A DNA stretch of 10,248 nt, from positions 1 through 10,248 of the forward strand of contig JAKDMK010000050.1 in assembly GCA_030452365.1 (NCBI GenBank), in the 5' to 3' direction. Shown here one piece after another: positions 1-5,692 of the stretch. The position numbers and the translations under genes are program-made. The notes beneath the pieces are model-generated. The model saw nothing but the letters and a program-made list of their open reading frames with translations, did not search any database and was not told the DNA's origin. The stretch is from Nitrococcus sp. Lineage in GTDB: Bacteria; Pseudomonadota; Gammaproteobacteria; Nitrococcales; Nitrococcaceae. Position 1 is the stretch's first letter, and the number at the start of each line of letters is the position of its first letter.

Positions 1-340
1 CGCCCGCCTCGATGAAGCCGCGCAGATTGGCCATTGTGCCGCCCTGGCCGATAAAGTCATCGACGATCAAGTACTGCGCGCCGGGCTGTACCTCGCCTGA
101 GAAGACCGCCTGCCGAGCGAGACGGCTGAATCCGTCCGCGCCCGTGTGGTTAACGGCGTTCGCCTGAACGATGCTGGCGTCGGTTTCAAGCCCCAACCTT
201 GCGGCGAGTAAATCAGCCAACGCCTCGGGGATCGCGTTAACACCCGCCGCCTCTTGTGCCGTAACACTCACCAGAATAAGCTTTTTGCCATCGAGCAAGC
301 GCTCCACGGTGGCGAAGAGTCGCTCGTGCCCGAGGGCCGG
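1..340 (-). CDS. Phosphoribosyltransferase domain, partial at both ends
   Basis: Read on the minus strand, this stretch encodes an uninterrupted type I PRTase-like sequence that continues past the left edge. The diagnostic feature is the PRPP-binding loop YLIVDDFIGQGGT (about positions 20-70): a hydrophobic strand, two acidic residues and a G-x-G-G-T turn. Before it lie a core strand (KKLILVSV) and NAVNHTGADG. Such enzymes bind 5-phosphoribosyl pyrophosphate, and many act in nucleotide salvage; the substrate here cannot be told. The 5' end is odd. The frame is closed by the TAG stop of the DUF4185 gene at 341-343, and PRTase-like codons begin on the very next triplet. No ATG lies between. The only nearby start is a GTG at 307 without a visible ribosome binding site, and it would remove residues that look like part of the fold. 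I infer a gene broken at its 5' end or an undetected weak start. The fold is clear; the gene's integrity is not. Confidence 0.75.
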
Positions 341-1849
341 CTACGGCGAGGAGCCGTTGCGGGCGTGGAGTGCATCCGAATGCCCCTGCAGTCTCATGTG
401 CATGAGAAAGACGTTGTAGTGTCCCCACATGGACACTGTGAAATACACGTCGTCCCCCAGGTTGGAGACGGGCACGATGTAGGGTGCGTAGAGCCCTGGG
501 TATTGCTCGGCCGTCATCACCACCTGCTCCTCTCCCCAGGGTCCGGTGAGCTCCGGCGCGGTGCGAAGCACCACGGCGTGGCGCTCGGGGTTGAGGTACA
601 TCATCAGCCATTTCTGGTAGGGCGCGCTCCAAGCGACGGAGAGTTCGCCCACCGGAGATGGGACGATCATGATCGCGGCCTTCGGATCGGTGACCCAGCC
701 CTCGCCGTTCCAGTACTCGTAGGCCCGGAGATCGAGGATGCGCTGTGGTGCCACGCGGCGCAGTCGGATGCCGCCCCAGCGCCCGCCGGGAATGCCCAGT
801 GTATAGACGTAAGCGTCTCCGTGGACCAGCGCGACCTGCTCGAAGCCGGTATTTTTGGGCCAAATGGCGCTGGGTGGCGTGTGCCAGGTTTGGCCGTCAT
901 CGTCGGAATAAGCAAAGCCCGAGTAGCGAACGTCCCACTGTCCGGATTGTTCCCCCCAGCGCCGGACCGACATGTAATGGAGATACATGCGCCCGTCAAC
1001 GGAGATGCCGTGGGTGGGGATAACCGTCTTCTCTATGCCCGCGATCTTGCGTGAGGCGATGAGCTCCTTGGCCGCGCCGTCGGGCCCCGTGATCATGGCC
1101 TCGATGCGCAGCCCCTGTGCCGGATCCGGATCGGCAAGACGGGCCAGGGCGTTGCTGCGCCAGTTCTTGCCACCGCGCCCGCCTTCTCCGAAGGTATCGC
1201 CGAATACCATGTAGAGCTCGTCGCGGTGCCAGAACATGTGGCCCAGATCGGTCCCATAAATATCCCACCTGGCCGCGGTGTGGTTGAGCGAATCGGCGCC
1301 GGTCAACTGGCCTACGAGCTCGGTTTCGAGAACGTCTATGATCACGGGCAGCTCGTCGGATGGTGCAAGTGTACTGTCTGGGCTACTCAGGCTAGCCTCT
1401 TCACGTTTGTGCCATTCGTCTTCTTTTAGAAGCTCATTTTTTCGATCCAAAGGCGCCTTCCATATGAGACCATCAATCAACAAAGGATGCCTTATGGTAT
1501 GAGATCCACCGATGACTACTCTTTGAGTAGTTGGACTTTTGCGTTCACTCTCTTCGGATTGGATGTTGCGATGTTCTAATAAAAGCAACTGTTCCCGATT
1601 TTTGGCGATCTGATCTTTCGCAACGCCGGTGAGCGAAAGCGTGCCGGAGAAAACGGCGATGATTATCACAATAGGCTTAGAATATCCGCCTGATTGCTTA
1701 AGCCGCGGAATCCTGATCCTGTTGAAAACAGTAAGCGCAAGAAAAGCATTGAATAAGGCTATTAAACAACCAGCGCGGATGCCAAAAAGCCAAAATTCGC
1801 TGCATTGCGTTCCATATGGATTGCTATCCGGCGCAAGCATCCTGCTCAC
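341..1849 (-). CDS. Membrane-anchored DUF4185 (GH183-related) protein
   Basis: The 502-residue protein begins with two hydrophobic segments (about residues 18-43 and 58-78), which should anchor it in the cytoplasmic membrane. A polar linker follows to about residue 180, then a DUF4185 domain to about residue 480. The domain is recognised from WDIYGTDLGHMF (195-206), the turn VFGDTFG (215-221), NWRSNALARL (from 229) and the closing SMWGHYNVFLM near the end. DUF4185 is a beta-propeller family; some members are endo-D-arabinanases, classified as GH183. Asp196 and Asp201 are candidates for the acidic active-site residues, but I have not verified this. I infer a glycan-cleaving or glycan-binding role outside the membrane. 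The start is GTG at 1849, supported by GGGAG 8 bases upstream; an ATG three codons inside is an alternative. The gene diverges from the GT2 gene and ends in TAG directly against the PRTase frame. Arabinan specificity is not established here. Confidence 0.85.
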   Translation of the reverse strand: MSRMLAPDSNPYGTQCSEFWLFGIRAGCLIALFNAFLALTVFNRIRIPRLKQSGGYSKPIVIIIAVFSGTLSLTGVAKDQIAKNREQLLLLEHRNIQSEESERKSPTTQRVVIGGSHTIRHPLLIDGLIWKAPLDRKNELLKEDEWHKREEASLSSPDSTLAPSDELPVIIDVLETELVGQLTGADSLNHTAARWDIYGTDLGHMFWHRDELYMVFGDTFGEGGRGGKNWRSNALARLADPDPAQGLRIEAMITGPDGAAKELIASRKIAGIEKTVIPTHGISVDGRMYLHYMSVRRWGEQSGQWDVRYSGFAYSDDDGQTWHTPPSAIWPKNTGFEQVALVHGDAYVYTLGIPGGRWGGIRLRRVAPQRILDLRAYEYWNGEGWVTDPKAAIMIVPSPVGELSVAWSAPYQKWLMMYLNPERHAVVLRTAPELTGPWGEEQVVMTAEQYPGLYAPYIVPVSNLGDDVYFTVSMWGHYNVFLMHMRLQGHSDALHARNGSSP

Positions 1850-1983
1850 CCCCTTTGTCTCCCCTGCATGGAGATTACAAAGGCGTGGCGAATTCGATTG
1901 TGATGCTTGTCGCAGCTTTAGGCAGCGACCAGAACGGCATGATTTAGGCAGCTCGTGGACGCTGATTTATTGGTTTCTTGTCA

Positions 1984-2037
1984 TTGCGGCCTGCGCCTGC
2001 CTGTGCGTGGCCGCACGCAGACAGGCCGGGGTGACGA
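1984..2037. repeat. REP-like palindrome with a nested hairpin
   Basis: The outer arms, gcggcctgcgcc and gccggggtgacga, resemble the two halves of the REP-like hairpin found after the GT2 gene at 3133-3152, with extra DNA between them. The extra DNA is itself palindromic: ctgtgcgtg pairs with cacgcagacag around the loop gccg, with a two-base bulge. This looks like a REP element split by, or fused with, a second hairpin. The function is unknown; such elements are usually short dispersed repeats in intergenic DNA. Confidence 0.45.
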
Positions 2038-2190
2038 AATACTGGTCCCAGATCGGCGTTCGGGGTAGGCTTCGCCGGTGTGACGAATCCATGAGCGGCT
2101 ACGCAGCTTGTCGGCGTAATCAACCGTCCGGGCCAAGACCCTCCCCACCTCGGCGGTCACGGCCAAGGGCAAGTGAGCGATTTCGTGCGC

Positions 2191-2218
2191 TTTCCAGCAG
2201 CACAATCGCTGCTAGAAT
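2191..2218 (+). promoter_or_regulatory. Possible promoter of the GT2 gene
   Basis: TTTCCA (2191-2196) and TAGAAT (2213-2218) are separated by 16 bases, a fair match to a sigma-70 promoter. Transcription would begin near 2225, so the transcript would have little or no leader. This conflicts with use of the GGAGA at 2220-2224 as a ribosome binding site, so either this promoter or that site is misread. Confidence 0.35.
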
Positions 2219-2224
2219 CGGAGA

Positions 2225-3133
2225 ATGGACACTATGAGCATGGCGGTGCGCAGGGAACCGGTGCCGGCTACTAGAGCCGCGACATTAGGCATTGTTCTTC
2301 CGGCGAAGAACGAATCAGGTGCGTTGCCAGAGCTTCTCGATCGGCTGCGATCAGTCTACCCCAATAGCGAAATCCTGCTCATCGACGATGGCTCGACCGA
2401 CGCCACGGCGCGCCTCGCGCGCGAGCACGGTGCCAGCGTGATCTCCCGTCCCTACAGCATGGGCAACGGCGCTGCCATCAAGGCCGGCGCTCGCGCCGTC
2501 AACGCCGAGATCATCATCTCTATGGATGCCGACGGTCAGCACAAGCCGGAGGACGTCGAAAAACTGCTCGCCAAGCTCGATGAGGGCTACGACATGGTCG
2601 TGGGAGCGCGTGATCATGGTTCACAGGCGAGCTTCTGGCGGGGGATCGCGAACCGATTATACAATTCGCTCGCGAGCCTGCTGGTGGGGCATCGTATCGA
2701 GGATCTGACATCCGGTTTTCGAGCCGTGCAGGCCGCCAAGTTTCGCGAGTTCTTGTACCTGCTGCCCAACGGCTTTTCCTATCCGACCACGATCACCATG
2801 GCCTTTTTCCGCGCCGGCTACAGTGTGGCCTATGTCCCTGTCGAGGCCAGAAAGCGCAACGGGCACGCCAGCCACATCCGACCGCTACGCGACGGCGCGC
2901 GTTTTCTGTTGATTATATTCAAGGTCGCCATCTTGTACTCGCCGCTGAAGATCTTCGTACCGGCCAGCGCGGTATTCTTCTTGCTCGGTTGCGCCAACTA
3001 TGCTTACACCTTCATCAACGACGGTCGACTGACCAACATGAGCACGCTCTTGTGGAGCGCTGCGGTCATCGTATTTCTGATCGGGTTGATCTCCGAGCAG
3101 ATCACGGCGCTGACCTATCGGCGCCACGACTGA
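2225..3133 (+). CDS. GT2 family glycosyltransferase, polyprenyl-phosphate type
   Basis: The 302-residue protein has a GT-A catalytic domain followed by membrane segments. Motifs in order: LPAKNE (25-30), IDDGSTD (53-59), the metal-binding MDADGQH (100-106, DxD at 101-103), VVGARD and TSGFRAV. Two hydrophobic segments lie at about 225-260 and 272-295. This layout fits enzymes of the dolichyl- or undecaprenyl-phosphate sugar transferase group, which load a sugar from a nucleotide donor onto a lipid carrier at the inner face of the membrane. Donor and acceptor cannot be read. GGAGA at 2220-2224 lies 9 bases before the ATG at 2234, which makes that start more likely than 2225; the damaged paralogues at 6346 and 8152 also favour a start close to MAVRRE. 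A hairpin overlaps the stop. The ABC flippase at 8570 is a natural partner. Confidence 0.88.
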   Translation: MDTMSMAVRREPVPATRAATLGIVLPAKNESGALPELLDRLRSVYPNSEILLIDDGSTDATARLAREHGASVISRPYSMGNGAAIKAGARAVNAEIIISMDADGQHKPEDVEKLLAKLDEGYDMVVGARDHGSQASFWRGIANRLYNSLASLLVGHRIEDLTSGFRAVQAAKFREFLYLLPNGFSYPTTITMAFFRAGYSVAYVPVEARKRNGHASHIRPLRDGARFLLIIFKVAILYSPLKIFVPASAVFFLLGCANYAYTFINDGRLTNMSTLLWSAAVIVFLIGLISEQITALTYRRHD

Positions 3134-3152
3134 TCCCGGCCTGCGCCGGGAT
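3133..3152. repeat. REP-like perfect hairpin after the GT2 gene
   Basis: Arms atcccggc (3133-3140) and gccgggat (3145-3152) pair perfectly over 8 bases around the loop ctgc, followed by gacga. The hairpin begins on the last base of the GT2 stop codon. No T-run follows, so it is not a standard intrinsic terminator, though it may block exonucleases or weaken read-through. This sequence type is a common dispersed repeat in proteobacteria. A related but interrupted copy lies at 1984-2037. Confidence 0.65.
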
Positions 3153-3225
3153 GACGATGCGAGATTTGGCTTTCGAGCTTCCCTATAGACACATTCGTCT
3201 GATTTGGAGCATGCCGTCGTCGAAG

Positions 3226-3382
3226 CAGGAAGGGGGCCGGGTTCGGGCAGGGCCTGCTCGACCAGCATCTCTATGGCTGCCTTGTAGTTCAGGATCATCT
3301 GGGTTTCGGTGCGATCCTTGCCTTCGGCGAAACGGCCAAACTCGATCAGATTCTGCGTGGCGCAATTCAAGCGGTTCAAGCT
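3226..3382 (-). pseudogene. Possible Fic-family protein fragment
   Basis: On the minus strand, about 50 codons give a sequence with the flavour of the N-terminal region of Fic-family proteins: LIEFGRFAEGKDRTETQMIL followed by NYKAAIEMLVEQA. Many Fic proteins carry a similar LNHKAAIE-type stretch before the catalytic domain. The catalytic HPFxxGNGR motif is absent, a stop closes the frame just upstream, and only low-complexity sequence follows. If the match is right, this is a remnant of a Fic AMP-transferase or Fic-type toxin gene. I identified it from memory of the family pattern, so the call is tentative. The alternative is chance coding-like sequence. Confidence 0.35.
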
Positions 3383-3391
3383 AATTGCGCC
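3359..3391. repeat. Inverted repeat GGCGCAATT/AATTGCGCC
   Basis: Nine-base arms at 3359-3367 and 3383-3391 pair perfectly around a 15-base loop. The arm resembles the GGCGCAATA arm of the REP-like hairpins at 6545-6570 and 8351-8376, so it may be a diverged member of that family. It sits at the 5' end of the possible Fic remnant. Confidence 0.45.
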
Positions 3392-3490
3392 GAGTTATGC
3401 GGCATGATTTGGATGCGATCGTCGCTGGTTTGCCAGATGTGCGGCTTGTAACGGTGGGGCCGGCAGACGAGATGCGCTACAGTGCCCACA

Positions 3491-3910
3491 ATGATGGAGG
3501 ACCACACCAAATCACGGCTAGATCCACTGGTTGCAGCACTTCAATCACGCCTGTCCGGGCTGATTGCCGTCTACCGCTTCGGCTCCTTCGGTACATCTGA
3601 AGAGCGCCCCGACAGCGATATCGACCTCGGCTTGCAACCAGACCATCCGCTGGACCCAGTGGACGTTTTCTATCTTGCCGCTGAGTTGGCCACTCTTGCC
3701 GGCCGCGAAGTTGATCTGGTCGACATGATCCGCTGCTCAACCGTTATGCGCGCCCAAATCGTTGCCACTGGTGACGTGATCTTCTGCCGCGACCGTTACC
3801 GCTGCGAAGGCTTTGCCGCCACTGCTTACAGCCGCTACGCTCACCTCAACGAAGCCCGGCGCGGCATTCTGCAGGACATTCAGGCAAGAGGTTCAGTTCA
3901 TGGTCGATGA
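3491..3910 (+). CDS. mntA: MNT-domain nucleotidyltransferase, antitoxin of MNT/HEPN pair
   Basis: The 139-residue protein carries the minimal nucleotidyltransferase signature: GSFGTSEERPDSDIDL, with Gly31-Ser32, the metal-binding pair Asp43 and Asp45, and a third carboxylate at Asp75 in REVDLVD. In characterised MntA/HepT systems the MNT protein inactivates the HEPN ribonuclease by adding AMP to a tyrosine next to its active site. All residues for catalysis are present, so it should be active. The downstream HEPN gene overlaps it by 11 bases, the usual sign of coupled translation. The start is uncertain: ATG 3491, ATG 3494 and GTG 3482 are all in frame, and none has a good ribosome binding site. 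I prefer 3491. No clear promoter is visible upstream. Confidence 0.88.
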   Translation: MMEDHTKSRLDPLVAALQSRLSGLIAVYRFGSFGTSEERPDSDIDLGLQPDHPLDPVDVFYLAAELATLAGREVDLVDMIRCSTVMRAQIVATGDVIFCRDRYRCEGFAATAYSRYAHLNEARRGILQDIQARGSVHGR

Positions 3911-4337
3911 CGTTCTGCTCAACAAGGCGGCCATCATCGAACGGTGTCTCTCGCGCATCCGCGAAGAGTACCTGGGTCACGAGTCGGCCCTGGAAACCGA
4001 TAACACACGGCAGGATTCCATTGTGCTCAACCTGCAGCGCGCTTGCGAAGCCTCCATAGACCTTGCCATGCACGTTGCGCGCAAGGAACGGCTCGGCTTG
4101 CCGCAAGACGCCCGCGAGGCCTTTACGCTGCTGGAAAAGGCCAACATCATCACATCCACCAGCGCGACGCGCATGCGCGCGATGGTCGGATTTCGCAACA
4201 TTGCCGTCCATCAATACCAGAGCCTCAGTATGCCGATATTGCGGTCAATTCTGCAGGACCGCCTTGATGACTTCACAAATTTCGCAAGCTGTCTGATCAA
4301 CCCAGCATCTCGATCAGGAACCCAACGTGATGAATAA
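3900..4337 (+). CDS. hepT: HEPN-domain ribonuclease toxin, HepT-like
   Basis: The 145-residue, mostly helical protein contains the HEPN ribonuclease motif Rx4H as RNIAVHQY: Arg99, Asn100, His104 and Tyr106. In HepT toxins the Arg and His cleave RNA in a dimer, and the tyrosine of this motif is the residue modified by MntA. The complete motif suggests a working toxin. I chose ATG 3900 because AAGAGG lies 8 bases before it at 3886-3891 and because it gives normal HepT length. The open frame extends upstream to 3813, but that part lies inside mntA. The two genes overlap by 11 bases. DUF86-type HepT is the natural family name. Confidence 0.88.
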   Translation: MVDDVLLNKAAIIERCLSRIREEYLGHESALETDNTRQDSIVLNLQRACEASIDLAMHVARKERLGLPQDAREAFTLLEKANIITSTSATRMRAMVGFRNIAVHQYQSLSMPILRSILQDRLDDFTNFASCLINPASRSGTQRDE

Positions 4338-4355
4338 GAGAAGCAGGTACGACGG

Positions 4356-4520
4356 GTGGAGATCAACACAGCCGAGACACCCGCGACCCAGGTGCGTATT
4401 ACCCGACGGCTGGACGCGATCCGTGCCATGCAAAAGCGCTTGGCGCGGTTGCGCGATCCCGCAAACCCGGCGGTTGATTCATTGCTACGTGAGCGAAGCG
4501 CAGCAGCCGACAGCGAATGA
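4356..4520 (+). CDS. Orphan antitoxin-like small protein upstream of a vapC remnant
   Basis: A 54-codon frame starts at GTG 4356, with AGCAGG about 9 bases upstream, and ends in TGA at 4518-4520. The product is charged and largely helical: VRITRRLDAIRAMQKRLARL, then DPANPAVDSLLRERSAAADS. Its end overlaps the ATG of the next tiny frame in the ATGA arrangement typical of antitoxin-toxin pairs, and that frame begins like a VapC PIN toxin. I infer a VapB-type antitoxin whose toxin has been lost. I do not recognise its DNA-binding family. The start could also lie a few codons upstream at a non-standard codon, but a TAA at 4335-4337 limits this. Retained antitoxins can neutralise related toxins; that is speculation here. 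Confidence 0.55.
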   Translation: MEINTAETPATQVRITRRLDAIRAMQKRLARLRDPANPAVDSLLRERSAAADSE

Positions 4521-4561
4521 GTACGCTGGTTTACGATGCTTCCGCATTACATCAAAGCTGA
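4517..4561 (+). pseudogene. Gutted vapC remnant, 14 codons
   Basis: The frame ATG 4517 to TGA 4561 encodes MSTLVYDASALHQS. The first ten or eleven residues match the start of many VapC toxins, including the first PIN aspartate in the form YDAS. The last six, SALHQS then stop, match the end of the intact vapC at 5307 (SALHES then stop). The middle of the toxin is absent. The junction coincides with the left border of a 65-base direct repeat at 4541. The gene overlaps the orphan antitoxin in the usual ATGA way. The product cannot be a nuclease. Confidence 0.6.
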
Positions 4562-4605
4562 CGCAGACGCGAGTGGCGACCTCAGCGCCGCATCGCTTAG
4601 GGCGC
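4541..4605 (+). repeat. 65-base direct repeat, left copy
   Basis: This copy matches 5287-5351 at 59 of 65 positions without gaps, at an offset of 746 bases. The repeat begins inside coding sequence (codons for SALHQS plus stop) and continues about 44 bases beyond the stop to ttagggcgc. Similarity ends abruptly at the left border. Together the copies bracket the vapBC module. Confidence 0.85.
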
Positions 4606-4632
4606 CCTAGCAAAGCGCACTGCGCCGCCATG
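4598..4632. repeat. REP-like hairpin, copy near vapBC
   Basis: This segment, tagggcgccctagcaaagcg followed by cactgcgccgccatg, matches the hairpin at 6542-6575 (tagggcgcaatagcaaagcg then tattgcgccgcatg). The stem is imperfect here. It overlaps the end of the left 65-base repeat. The right repeat copy keeps only its first few bases (ttagggcgca). Confidence 0.6.
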
Positions 4633-4666
4633 CTCGGCGCCACGACTGAGGGCCATGTCGGCGGGC

Positions 4667-4712
4667 ATGACACTCGTGCTATTATGTGTATAAATTTCCA
4701 AACGTGTACACA
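4667..4712 (+). promoter_or_regulatory. Promoter and operator of vapBC
   Basis: ATGACA (4667-4672) and TATAAA (4689-4694) are separated by 16 bases, a good sigma-70 promoter. An inverted repeat, tgtgta (4685-4690) and tacaca (4707-4712), overlaps the -10 element and the expected start of transcription; the right arm contains the palindrome gtgtacac. This is the expected place for binding of the VapBC complex to repress its own genes. The leader would be only about 14 bases, with no clear ribosome binding site. Confidence 0.6.
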
Positions 4713-4714
4713 TC

Positions 4715-4909
4715 ATGCGCACAAACATCGTGATTGACGACGAATTGATGGAACGCGCGCTTCGGTTGACGGGCCTGAAGACCAAGCGCGAGGTGGTCGA
4801 ACTTGCATTGCAAACCTTGCTGCGGCTGCGCCAACAAGAGCAGATCAAACGGTTCCGCGGCAAGTTGAACTGGCAGGGTGATCTTGAGGCGATGCGGAAC
4901 GACGCGTGA
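4715..4909 (+). CDS. vapB: VapB antitoxin
   Basis: The 64-residue protein starts with the strand TNIVIDDELMERAL and LKTKREVVELAL, typical of the ribbon-helix-helix VapB family (PF09957 type). It ends in a toxin-binding tail, GKLNWQGDLEAMR (49-61). VapB dimers bind the operator through the N-terminal half, and the tail blocks the VapC active site. Its stop TGA overlaps the GTG start of vapC (4906-4909). A promoter and a palindrome lie directly upstream. The length is normal for the family, and nothing looks damaged. Confidence 0.92.
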   Translation: MRTNIVIDDELMERALRLTGLKTKREVVELALQTLLRLRQQEQIKRFRGKLNWQGDLEAMRNDA

Positions 4910-5307
4910 TTCTGGTCGATTCGAGTGTGTGGATCGACTACTTCCGCGGCAGCCAGACGCCCGAGGTCGACCGATTGGAGGCCCTGCTGGGTGTCGAACC
5001 GCTACTGGTCGGCGATCTGGTTCTTGCCGAGGTGCTACAGGGATTCACCACGGACCGAGACTTCAATCAAGCCCGCGGGCATATGGCCGCATTCCAGATA
5101 ATCGACATCGTGGGGCAAGACATCGCCATTCAGGCCGCCAAGCATTTCCGCACATTGAGGCAACGCGGCGTGACAGTATGCAAGACCGTCGACACGCTGA
5201 TCGCCACGCGCTGCATTCAAGACGACATAGCCTTGTTATACAGCGACCGGGATTTCGACCCGTTCGTCAGGTATCTCGGGTTGCGATCCGCACTGCATGA
5301 AAGCTGA
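4906..5307 (+). CDS. vapC: VapC toxin, PIN-domain ribonuclease
   Basis: The 133-residue PIN-domain protein keeps all the expected acidic residues: Asp5 in MILVDSSVWID, Glu42 in LAEVLQG, Asp96 in KTVDTLIA and Asp114 in YSDRDFDPF. These bind the metal ions used to cut RNA; most VapC toxins cleave tRNA or rRNA. Translation starts at GTG 4906, overlapping vapB by 4 bases. The last six codons (SALHES) and the stop lie in the 65-base repeat shared with the remnant at 4541. The C-terminal tail after YLGL may therefore have come from the repeat rather than from the original toxin. The catalytic core looks intact. Confidence 0.92.
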   Translation: MILVDSSVWIDYFRGSQTPEVDRLEALLGVEPLLVGDLVLAEVLQGFTTDRDFNQARGHMAAFQIIDIVGQDIAIQAAKHFRTLRQRGVTVCKTVDTLIATRCIQDDIALLYSDRDFDPFVRYLGLRSALHES

Positions 5308-5351
5308 TGCAGAGGCGAGTGGCGACCTCAGCGCAGCATCGCTTAGGGCGC
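5287..5351 (+). repeat. 65-base direct repeat, right copy
   Basis: This is the partner of 4541-4605, with 6 mismatches and no gaps. It starts in the codons just before SALHES at the end of vapC, includes the stop, and runs to ttagggcgc. Recombination between the copies would remove 746 bases carrying vapB and vapC and leave one repeat. Confidence 0.85.
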
Positions 5352-5464
5352 AGTTGCGTCCGCCAAACCGAGGTGGCAGCAACTGGGGCATTACGGCTGC
5401 CGCATATTGCACTCCACAATCGCTACGTGTCATATCCCGGCCTTGTTGTTTCGCCACCTTCGGC

Positions 5465-5497
5465 TTGATACCGGGGATATATCATGTATGATATATC
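5465..5497 (+). promoter_or_regulatory. Promoter and 22-base palindromic operator of hicAB
   Basis: A perfect inverted repeat, gatatatcat-gt-atgatatatc, occupies 5476-5497. It overlaps a promoter made of TTGATA (5465-5470) and TATGAT (5487-5492) with a 16-base spacer. The palindrome is strikingly AT-rich against the GC-rich surroundings. HicB carries a helix-turn-helix domain, so this is very probably its operator. Transcription would start only about 8 bases before the GTG of hicA. Confidence 0.75.
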
Positions 5498-5506
5498 GTA
5501 TAAGAC

Positions 5507-5692
5507 GTGAACGGGAAACAAGTCATAAGGTCGCTGGCTAACCACGGATTCAGCTTGCTGCGTATCCGTGGCAGTCACTACATCCTCGGTGACGGCAAGC
5601 GCAAGGTAACCGTGCCTGTGCATGGCGCAACCCACTTGAAGCCGGGGACGCTCAAGAGCATCGAGAAGCAATCGGGAGTAAAACTCACATGA
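5507..5692 (+). CDS. hicA: HicA mRNA interferase toxin
   Basis: The 61-residue protein has the double-stranded RNA-binding-like fold signature of HicA: NGKQVIRSLANHGFSLLRI, then RGSHYIL with the catalytic His24, then VTVPVHGATHLKPGTLKSI. HicA cuts mRNA and stops translation when free of HicB. The start is GTG 5507, giving the usual MNGKQ-like beginning. There is no strong ribosome binding site, which fits a very short leader. The stop overlaps the ATG of hicB by 4 bases (5689-5692). The length is typical and the protein looks complete. Confidence 0.93.
   Translation: MNGKQVIRSLANHGFSLLRIRGSHYILGDGKRKVTVPVHGATHLKPGTLKSIEKQSGVKLT

Larger units (their letters stand above)
1850..2224. other. Divergent intergenic region, no gene seen
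   Basis: These 375 bases lie between the start of the DUF4185 gene and the start of the GT2 gene. I see no convincing coding sequence on either strand; the open frames here lack recognisable motifs. Contents: a 10-base direct repeat, tttaggcagc, at 1917-1926 and 1943-1952; a REP-like structure at 1984-2037; and a plausible promoter for the GT2 gene near the right end. The last 60-70 bases resemble the DNA upstream of the GT2 remnants at 6280-6345 and 8086-8151, so homology between the copies includes the 5' flank. I found no clear promoter for the minus-strand gene. Confidence 0.6.

Noticed and set aside
237..1268. Several long open frames overlapping the DUF4185 gene (both strands, 237-1268)
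   Set aside because: They are shadows of a GC-rich gene. Their translations are rich in Arg, Pro and Ala and show no domain, while the frame 341-1849 has clear family motifs.
1629..2237. Plus-strand frame of about 200 codons at 1629-2237 and minus-strand frame at 1981-2205
   Set aside because: The first overlaps the DUF4185 5' end and the intergenic region and has no recognisable domain. The second covers palindromic repeats and has no start signal or motif.
4327..4737. 136-codon plus-strand frame at 4327-4737
   Set aside because: It overlaps the orphan antitoxin, the vapC remnant, the repeats and the vapB start in another frame, and looks like non-coding sequence.
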